DNA of 11,644 nt, from assembly GCF_034432235.1 (NCBI RefSeq), contig NZ_DAOUCJ010000030.1, forward strand, positions 1 to 11,644, in the 5' to 3' direction. The notes below the pieces were generated by a model that saw only the letters and a program-made list of their open reading frames with translations, did not search any database and was not told the origin of the DNA. The stretch comes from Thermoflexus sp. (GTDB taxonomy: Bacteria > Chloroflexota > Anaerolineae > Thermoflexales > Thermoflexaceae). This document shows positions 6,612 to 11,644 of the stretch, piece by piece. Positions within the stretch are counted from its first letter, which is position 1; each line of letters starts with the position of its first letter. The position numbers and the translations under genes are program-made.

Positions 6612-9221
6612 ATGGAGGACCTCACGCCCATCCGCCGCCAGTATCTGGAGCTCAAACGACAATATCCGGATGCGATCCTGTTCTTCCGGCTGGGCGATTT
6701 CTATGAGGCCTTCGATGAAGATGCGGAAATCGTGGCCCGGGAGCTCGATCTCATGCTGACCTCCCGGCCGGTGGGGAAGGGACAGCGGGTCCCGATGGCG
6801 GGCATCCCCTATCACGCCCTGGAGCCTTACTTAGCCCGCCTGGTCGAGGGAGGCTATCGGGTGGCCATTGCGGAACAGGTCGGCGATCCGGTGAACGGGT
6901 TGATGCCCCGCCGGGTGGTCCGGGTGGTGACCCCTGGGACCGCTCTGGAGCCTGCCTTGCTGGATGAACGGAGGCCGAACTATCTGGCAGCGTGGATCGA
7001 AACCGAAGAGGGGATCGGGCTCGCGTATTGCGAGGCCAGCACCGGGCGTTTCGCCGCAACCCAGTGGAGCGGCCCGGAGGCTCGACGAGAGGCGGAGGCG
7101 GAGCTGCTGCGGCTGGATCCCCGGGAATGTCTTTATCCGGCCGCTCCCGGCGAGCCGGCCGCGCCGCCGCTGGCCCAATCCGCGGATCGTCTCTCGATTC
7201 ATTTCACGCCCTTTCCCGCCTATCGCTTCGAGCTCGGGGCGACTCGAACCGCCCTGCAGGAACACTTTCAGGTGGCTTCCCTGCACGCCTTCGGGCTGGA
7301 AGATCGGCCGCTGGCCCTGCGGGCTGCCGGGGCGATCATCCACTACCTGCGGGAAACCCGCCCGGAAGCCCTCTCGATCCTGACCTCCCTGGAATCCTAC
7401 ACCACGGCCGGATATATGATCCTGGATCCGGCCACCCGGCGCAATCTCGAGCTGATCGAGAGCACGACCGGGGATTCCCGCAAAGGATCGTTGCTCGCTG
7501 TGCTGGATTTCACCCGCACGCCCATGGGTGGCCGGCTGCTGCGGTCGTGGATCTCCCAGCCGCTGCGAGATCGAGCGGCCATTGAGGCCCGTCTCGATCA
7601 GGTGGAAGCGTTTGTGGAGGATCCTGTCGCCCGGGAGCGGATCGCGGAGCGGCTGCGGGGATTCCCTGACCTGGAGCGTCTGGCTGGGCGGGCCCGCAGC
7701 GGCCTGGCCTCCCCCCGGGATCTGGCCGCCTTGCGCCGGGCATTGGGGATGCTGCCGGAGATCCAGATGCTGCTCCACCGGATGGAGGGGCCGCGGGCAG
7801 AAGCCCTTCGGCCGCTCATCGCCCGCCTCGATCCCATCCCCGAGCTGCTGGATTGGCTCACCCGGGCGCTGGTGGAGGACCCTCCGGCCACGCTGCAGGA
7901 AGGAGGGGTGATCCGGCCCGGTTTCTCGGAGGAGCTGGATCGCTGGCGAACGATGGCGAAGGAGGCGCAGGCATGGCTCGCGGATCTGGAGCAGCGGGAG
8001 CGGGAGCGGACCGGCATTCGCACCCTGAAGGTGGGTTACAACAAAGTCTTCGGATATTACATCGAGATCTCGAAGGCGGCGGCCCGACAGGTGCCCCCAG
8101 ATTACATCCGAAAGCAGACCCTGGTGAACGCCGAGCGATTCATCACGCCGGAGTTGAAAGAATATGAAACGCTGGTCCTGAACGCGGAAGCCCGTCAGGC
8201 GGAGCTGGAGGCGGAGCTGTTCCGGGAGCTTTGTCGTCGGGTGGGGGAGGCGGCGCCCCAGCTGCGGGAGATGGCCGGGGCCATCGCGCATCTGGACGGG
8301 GTCATCGCGCTGGCGGAGGCTGCGGTTCGCTACCGGTATGTGCGCCCGGAGCTGGTGGAGGAAGACTGCCTGGAGATCCAGGGGGGACGGCATCCGGTGG
8401 TCGAACGGGCCCTGGCCGGCCGCTTCGTTGCGAATGATGTCCGCCTGGATGAGGAGGGGCGGATCCTGATCCTGACCGGGCCGAACATGGCGGGGAAGAG
8501 CACCCTGCTGCGCCAGGTCGCCCTCATCGTGTTAATGGCCCAGATCGGCTCCTTTGTCCCCGCCGATCGGGCCCGGCTGCGGCCGGTGGATCGGATCTTC
8601 ACCCGGATCGGGGCTCACGATGAGCTGGCAGCCGGTCGCTCCACGTTTATGGTGGAGATGAGCGAAACAGCCTACATTCTGCATCAGGCCACGGCGGAAA
8701 GCATGGTGGTGCTGGATGAGATCGGGCGGGGAACCAGCACCTATGATGGCCTGGCGATCGCCTGGGCGGTCGTGGAATATCTGCATAACCATCCGAAGCG
8801 GCGGCCGAAGGTGCTTTTCGCCACCCACTACCACGAGCTGACCGCCTTGGCGACGTATCTACCGAGGGTCCGCAACGCCCATATGGCCGTGGCAGAAGTA
8901 GAAGGGCGCATCGTTTTTCTGTATCAGATCCGGCCGGGCGGCGCGGATCGGAGCTACGGGATCCATGTGGCGGAGCTGGCCGGATTGCCCCGGCCGGTCA
9001 TCCGGCGGGCGCGGGAGCTGCTCCGCCGTCTGGAGCGCGGCGAGCCCGCCGTGCGGCCCCAGGCCCCTCCGCCGGCCGCGCCCCTGCCCCTCTTCGCTGA
9101 GCATCCGGTGATCCATGCTCTTCGCCATCTGGATCCCGAAAGCCTCTCCCCGCTGGAGGCCCTTCACAAGCTGTATGAGTTGAAAGGATTGCTCGATCAG
9201 GCTTCCCCTCCATCGGGTTAG
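6612..9221 (+). CDS. mutS: DNA mismatch recognition protein MutS
   Basis: This 869-residue protein binds base mismatches and small loops and recruits MutL. The N-terminal mismatch domain has the F-x-E motif as F30-Y-E32 in RLGDFYEAF, whose Phe stacks on the mispair. Connector, lever and clamp domains follow, with GYNKVFGYYIEISK (475-488) and YIRKQTLVNAERFIT (498-512) typical of MutS. The C-terminal ABC-type ATPase has Walker A GPNMAGKST (623-631), Walker B with D702-E703 in VVLDEIGRGTSTYDG, and the switch histidine in FATHYHEL (H739). The helix-turn-helix dimerisation region includes SYGIHVAELAGLP (781-793). A proline-rich tail contains PLPLF (about 824-828), resembling a beta-clamp-binding motif without the usual Gln. 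Length is normal. The start is supported by GGAGG 8 nt upstream. It is transcribed away from mutL and the response regulator. Confidence 0.97.
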   Translation: MEDLTPIRRQYLELKRQYPDAILFFRLGDFYEAFDEDAEIVARELDLMLTSRPVGKGQRVPMAGIPYHALEPYLARLVEGGYRVAIAEQVGDPVNGLMPRRVVRVVTPGTALEPALLDERRPNYLAAWIETEEGIGLAYCEASTGRFAATQWSGPEARREAEAELLRLDPRECLYPAAPGEPAAPPLAQSADRLSIHFTPFPAYRFELGATRTALQEHFQVASLHAFGLEDRPLALRAAGAIIHYLRETRPEALSILTSLESYTTAGYMILDPATRRNLELIESTTGDSRKGSLLAVLDFTRTPMGGRLLRSWISQPLRDRAAIEARLDQVEAFVEDPVARERIAERLRGFPDLERLAGRARSGLASPRDLAALRRALGMLPEIQMLLHRMEGPRAEALRPLIARLDPIPELLDWLTRALVEDPPATLQEGGVIRPGFSEELDRWRTMAKEAQAWLADLEQRERERTGIRTLKVGYNKVFGYYIEISKAAARQVPPDYIRKQTLVNAERFITPELKEYETLVLNAEARQAELEAELFRELCRRVGEAAPQLREMAGAIAHLDGVIALAEAAVRYRYVRPELVEEDCLEIQGGRHPVVERALAGRFVANDVRLDEEGRILILTGPNMAGKSTLLRQVALIVLMAQIGSFVPADRARLRPVDRIFTRIGAHDELAAGRSTFMVEMSETAYILHQATAESMVVLDEIGRGTSTYDGLAIAWAVVEYLHNHPKRRPKVLFATHYHELTALATYLPRVRNAHMAVAEVEGRIVFLYQIRPGGADRSYGIHVAELAGLPRPVIRRARELLRRLERGEPAVRPQAPPPAAPLPLFAEHPVIHALRHLDPESLSPLEALHKLYELKGLLDQASPPSG

Positions 9222-9241
9222 AAGCCGAGGGATCGGTCCAT

Positions 9242-9271
9242 CGTAGGGCAACTGCTTGCAGTTGCCCTACG
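9242..9271. repeat. 30-bp perfect palindromic element downstream of mutS
   Basis: CGTAGGGCAACTGC (9242-9255) and GCAGTTGCCCTACG (9258-9271) are perfect 14-bp complementary arms separated by TT. As RNA it would fold into a long hairpin capped by a CUUG tetraloop. It starts 20 bp after the mutS stop. No U-run follows, so it does not look like an intrinsic terminator. GTAGGGC...GCCCTAC palindromes of this style are, from memory, common dispersed intergenic repeats in some bacterial genomes. Only one copy is in this window. Confidence 0.7.
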
Positions 9272-9360
9272 CCTCTCGCAGCGCTTTGAGCGGTCAAGGG
9301 GAGAGGAGGCCATCGCCTTTCTACTTCGTATGTGCTGAACCGAGAAGGCTGGAGGCTTCC

Positions 9361-10281
9361 ATGAGCAAGGTTCGTGTGCCGCGTCGCCACATCGCTTACC
9401 GGGACCATGGCGTGGTGATTGAGATCGCCCCGGATTACCAGCAGCTCGCCAGCCGGGCGGACGCTGTCATCCGGGAGATTGTGGATCGCTATCCCAAGAC
9501 CGCGCGGATGTATGAGTATCTCACCCATGATCCGAAGGTCTCCGCATGCTGGGACCTAGCCAACTATATGGCGGTCTATAAGATGAACTACAACGACCAT
9601 GGCCCTGTCCATGCTCGCATCGCCACCGCGGCCGCGATGCAGATGATGCAGTTGCTGGTCCGGCATGGGGTCGCCTTCGATGTGGTGACCTCGGGGGCCG
9701 GGGATCTGGACGATGCTTTCCTGGTGGTTCTGGCCGCGGAGCTCCTGCATGACATCGGGAACATGGTTCACCGGGTCGGGCATATCGAATACAGCGTGGT
9801 GCTGGCCGCCCAGCTGCTGCCGCGCTGGCTGGGGGAGATCTACCCGGATCCGGAGCAGGAGCAGCTGATCCTGGGGTTCATCCTGTCCTGTATCGCCAGC
9901 CATGATGGTTCCCCACCCCCACTGACTGTAGAGGCGGCGGTGGTGGCCATCGCCGATGGGACCGATATGACCAAGGGGCGGGGGCGGGCGGCCTTCGACC
10001 TGGGCAAGGTCGACATCCACTCCGTATCCGCCCTGGCGGTGGACGAGGTGGAGATCCGGGATGGGAAAGATGTGCCCATTGAGATCGCGGTTTACCTCAG
10101 CAACTCCGCCGGGATCTTCCAGGTCCAGGAGATCCTGGCTCGCAAAGTCGTGGTCACTCCCTTAAAGGACCAGGTGCGCATCGTGGTATCAGCCCGACCG
10201 GAGACCCCGCTGGCGGATCAGCGGATCATCCAGAAGGTCGTGTTCGAGAACGGGCGCTTTCAGGTCGCCCGGGATGAATAA
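9361..10281 (+). CDS. HD-domain metal-dependent phosphohydrolase, substrate unknown
   Basis: This 306-residue soluble protein carries an HD superfamily active site: H84 (DHGPVHARI), H130-D131 (ELLHDIGNMVHR), H141 and H181-D182 (IASHDG), with D199 or D202 (AIADGTDMT) as the distal acidic ligand. HD proteins hydrolyse phosphate esters, often of nucleotides or cyclic dinucleotides, using bound metals. This one has no HD-GYP signature and no RelA-type synthetase domain. It also carries TKGRGRAAFDLGK (204-216), a basic loop that may bind substrate. The C-terminal 80 residues look like a beta-rich add-on (VRIVVSARPETPLADQ). The ATG at 9361 is set by GGAGG 5 nt before it; the in-frame ATG at 9256 lies inside the palindrome and is unlikely. 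It is 139 bp after mutS on the same strand, so may share its transcript. The resemblance to nucleotide-cleaning enzymes makes a link to DNA metabolism possible but unproven. Confidence 0.85.
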   Translation: MSKVRVPRRHIAYRDHGVVIEIAPDYQQLASRADAVIREIVDRYPKTARMYEYLTHDPKVSACWDLANYMAVYKMNYNDHGPVHARIATAAAMQMMQLLVRHGVAFDVVTSGAGDLDDAFLVVLAAELLHDIGNMVHRVGHIEYSVVLAAQLLPRWLGEIYPDPEQEQLILGFILSCIASHDGSPPPLTVEAAVVAIADGTDMTKGRGRAAFDLGKVDIHSVSALAVDEVEIRDGKDVPIEIAVYLSNSAGIFQVQEILARKVVVTPLKDQVRIVVSARPETPLADQRIIQKVVFENGRFQVARDE

Positions 10282-10291
10282 AAGGGGAAGA

Positions 10292-10306
10292 GCGGGATCA
10301 ACCCGC
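10292..10306. terminator. Small hairpin between convergent genes
   Basis: GCGGG (10292-10296) and CCCGC (10302-10306) pair around a 5-nt loop in the 45-bp gap between the HD gene and the glycosyltransferase-like gene. Flanking GAAGAG and CTCTTC could extend it imperfectly. It has no U-tract, so its terminator role is tentative. Confidence 0.3.
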
Positions 10307-10326
10307 CTCACCATGCGCGCTCCTCT

Positions 10327-11445
10327 TCATGTCCCTTCGCGTCCGGGGAGGTCGCTCCGAGCGGTCTCGCACAGCGCATCATAGCGAGGGGCCAGCACGG
10401 GCCACATCCACGCCGCAAGGGCCTGACGGATCTCCCGGGACCCCGACGGGGGATCTGTCAGGAAGATCCTCAGTCGTTCGGCGAGATCTTCCGGACTGTG
10501 ATAGGCGCATAGAGGCCAGAACGCCGCCGGGAGGGCGTCCAAAAGCCCGGAGCTCGCTGGGACCAGTGGCCATGGGCCCTCAAACGTTAGGCGCATCAGA
10601 TGAATGGGAGAATGGGGACGGATGCTTCCATCCACAATGGCCCGAGCGGCCGATGCCCCGCCTTGTGCCTCTGGGGATTCCGGGCTCAGGATCCCCAGGA
10701 TGCGAGCGCGGAGCCGAGGAGGAAGCCTCTGGACCCGGGGCATTTCCATCTCCGGGCGCTCGCTCAGGAGCAGCACATGGAAGTTCAGGGGCTGAAGAGC
10801 CGGGCGATCGAGGGCAGCGATCAACATAGGGATCTCCCCCGGCTCGCCTCGCAGAAGCCAGAGCACCAGTGGTTCGCGGAAAGAAGGGGCTTCGGACCGT
10901 GAAGGGAGGGGATCGAAACCGGGAGGTATCACGGCTGCGCGTTTTTCCACCTGAAGGGCGAGCGCCGGCTCATGCCGGGAGAGGGCGCGGAGGAAGTGCT
11001 CGCGCTGCCTCTCTCCGTGGAATAAACAGCGCTCGGCAGCCCGGACCGTGCGAAGCTCGACAGCGATCTCTTCCGGCGTGGCAGTTTCCGGGTCGGCCAT
11101 CCCGCTGGTGTGCCAGTAGATCCAGAGGGGGATCCCAGCGAGCAGATCGCCGATCTCTTCAACAAAGGCCTCCCCATCCAGGCCATCGGTCAGAAGGACC
11201 AGGTCGGGCAGGCCGGCGGGCTGACGGGAGGGATCCCGAACAGCGGAGCCGGTCAGGTATCGTCGGATCCGCCGGGCCAGCCGCCTCGCCCGCTCCCGGG
11301 CGAGGGAGGAAGCGCCCCCGGCAGGCGTCTGGAGTGAAGAGGGAAGCGTGAACGCGAGGATCTGATGGGGGCTGTGGCGAGCCCAACCCTCGATCCACAA
11401 CCGGCGTTCGGCTGTCAGCCGGGGATCCACCATCCAGATCTTCAT
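10327..11445 (-). CDS. GT-B glycosyltransferase-like protein, related to tRNA-queuosine mannosyltransferase (DUF3524)
   Basis: This 372-residue protein has an N-terminal half resembling DUF3524 proteins, which include the tRNA-queuosine alpha-mannosyltransferase. Supporting segments are MKIWMVDPRLTAERRLWIEG with ARHSPHQI (1-29), DLVLLTDGLDGEAF (81-94), AGIPLWIYWHTSG (103-115), a RTVRAAERCLFHGERQREHFL stretch (132-152) and VIPPGFDP (172-179). The C-terminus ends with WMWPVLAPRYDAL (346-358), also typical. Two differences stand out. The usual YFHENQ is YWHTSG. The donor-site E-x7-E region (about 275-300) has no clear Glu pair. It may be a divergent transferase or a non-catalytic relative. There is no signal peptide or membrane segment. 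The ATG start at 11445 has only a weak ribosome-binding site (CCCGAGATGA). It converges with the HD gene and diverges from the next gene. Assignment is from recognised wording, not a search. Confidence 0.55.
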   Translation of the reverse strand: MKIWMVDPRLTAERRLWIEGWARHSPHQILAFTLPSSLQTPAGGASSLARERARRLARRIRRYLTGSAVRDPSRQPAGLPDLVLLTDGLDGEAFVEEIGDLLAGIPLWIYWHTSGMADPETATPEEIAVELRTVRAAERCLFHGERQREHFLRALSRHEPALALQVEKRAAVIPPGFDPLPSRSEAPSFREPLVLWLLRGEPGEIPMLIAALDRPALQPLNFHVLLLSERPEMEMPRVQRLPPRLRARILGILSPESPEAQGGASAARAIVDGSIRPHSPIHLMRLTFEGPWPLVPASSGLLDALPAAFWPLCAYHSPEDLAERLRIFLTDPPSGSREIRQALAAWMWPVLAPRYDALCETARSDLPGREGT

Positions 11446-11496
11446 GGTTCATCTCGGGAAGGCGACATCGCCCCCTATCCTATTTATCCGGCCGTC

Positions 11497-11525
11497 TTGA
11501 TCTTCACTTCAGCGCATGATATAAT
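11497..11525 (+). promoter_or_regulatory. Strong sigma-70-type promoter
   Basis: TTGATC (11497-11502) and a perfect TATAAT (11520-11525) are 17 bp apart, with an extended -10 TGA directly before the -10. Transcription would begin near 11532, giving a leader of about 34 nt for the gene at 11566. This is the best promoter in the window. Confidence 0.75.
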
Positions 11526-11534
11526 TGCTCCGTG

Positions 11535-11554
11535 TTTGTGACACCTGCCACAAA
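11535..11554. promoter_or_regulatory. Rex/Crp-like dyad operator just downstream of the transcription start
   Basis: TTTGTG (11535-11540) and CACAAA (11549-11554) are perfect inverted arms with an 8-nt centre that adds one further pair. The core fits TTGTGA-N7-CACAA, resembling Rex sites (TTGTGAA-N4-TTCACAA) and Crp/FNR sites (TGTGA-N6-TCACA, one mismatch). Its position over the start of transcription and next to the ribosome-binding site suits a repressor. Confidence 0.4.
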
Positions 11555-11565
11555 GGAGGCGGGCC

Positions 11566-11644
11566 GTGCTTCATGGGTATGCCGTGGTCGGCCTGTATCT
11601 TCTGATGTCCTTCGCCCTGCTGGGGGTGACATTGCTCCTCTGGT
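11566..11644 (+). CDS. N-terminus of a membrane protein, possibly NADH dehydrogenase subunit A; cut by the window edge
   Basis: The first 26 codons from a GTG start encode MLHGYAVVGLYLLMSFALL, then GVTLLLW: one hydrophobic helix close to the N-terminus. AAAGGAGG (11552-11559) lies 6 nt before the GTG, a very strong ribosome-binding site. The pattern, a short polar start with Tyr then a long helix, fits NuoA, the first gene of many complex I operons, but many small membrane proteins look the same. The strong promoter and redox-type dyad upstream would suit such an operon. Identity is a guess; that it is a coding start is well supported. Confidence 0.6.
   Translation, partial: MLHGYAVVGLYLLMSFALLGVTLLLW

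Noticed and set aside
6446..6706. Rightward 86-codon frame overlapping the mutS start
   Set aside because: It overlaps mutS in another frame, has no good ribosome-binding site and no family resemblance.
6831..8393. Leftward 520-codon frame opposite mutS
   Set aside because: Antisense to the conserved mutS core; Gln/Arg/Pro-rich with no recognisable domain.
9256..9360. Upstream in-frame start for the HD gene
   Set aside because: The ATG lies inside the palindrome, and the extra residues are unlike the rest; the start at 9361 has an ideal GGAGG.
11461..11472. GGCGA-CA-TCGCC dyad in the glycosyltransferase leader
   Set aside because: Five-base-pair arms are common by chance in GC-rich DNA, and nothing else marks it as a regulatory site.

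Overview
The window is GC-rich bacterial chromosome with closely packed genes. It looks like a thermophilic member of the Chloroflexota (Thermoflexus/Anaerolineae-like). That is an inference from the style of the proteins: SelB reading REMTIDLGFAWL, an endonuclease-type MutL, and a two-component receiver fused to a cyclase-like domain. No rRNA, tRNA or other phylogenetic marker is present to confirm it. I see no CRISPR array, insertion sequence, integrase or tRNA.

Layout: (1) 1-271 is a possible 5' end of a leftward gene leaving the window, then a short divergent intergenic stretch. (2) 272-3407 (+) is a probable two-gene operon: a 408-residue cysteine-free coiled-coil protein of unknown role, then selB (selenocysteine-specific elongation factor) 16 bp downstream. 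(3) selB converges on mutL, with a perfect 10-bp inverted repeat spanning the mutL stop codon. (4) 3422-6248 (-) holds a receiver/cyclase-like response regulator followed by mutL, probably cotranscribed. (5) 6249-6611 is a 363-bp divergent intergenic region with several copies of a short GTGGGT-type motif. (6) 6612-10281 (+) holds mutS, a 30-bp perfect palindrome, and an HD-domain phosphohydrolase. (7) 10327-11445 (-) is a GT-B glycosyltransferase-like protein resembling the tRNA-queuosine mannosyltransferase family (DUF3524) but lacking its usual donor-site glutamates. (8) 11497-11644 (+) has a textbook sigma-70 promoter, a Rex/Crp-like dyad, a strong ribosome-binding site and the first 26 codons of a membrane protein, possibly NuoA.

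The functional core is DNA mismatch repair. MutS recognises mismatches; MutL carries the metal-dependent endonuclease motif, as expected where MutH is absent. The unusual part is that a signalling protein with a catalytically degenerate cyclase domain lies between the two genes and probably shares a transcript with mutL. I found no clearly new multi-gene system. The best leads are this regulator and its intergenic region, the redox-type operator at the right edge, the orphan selB with its coiled-coil partner, and the palindrome after mutS.
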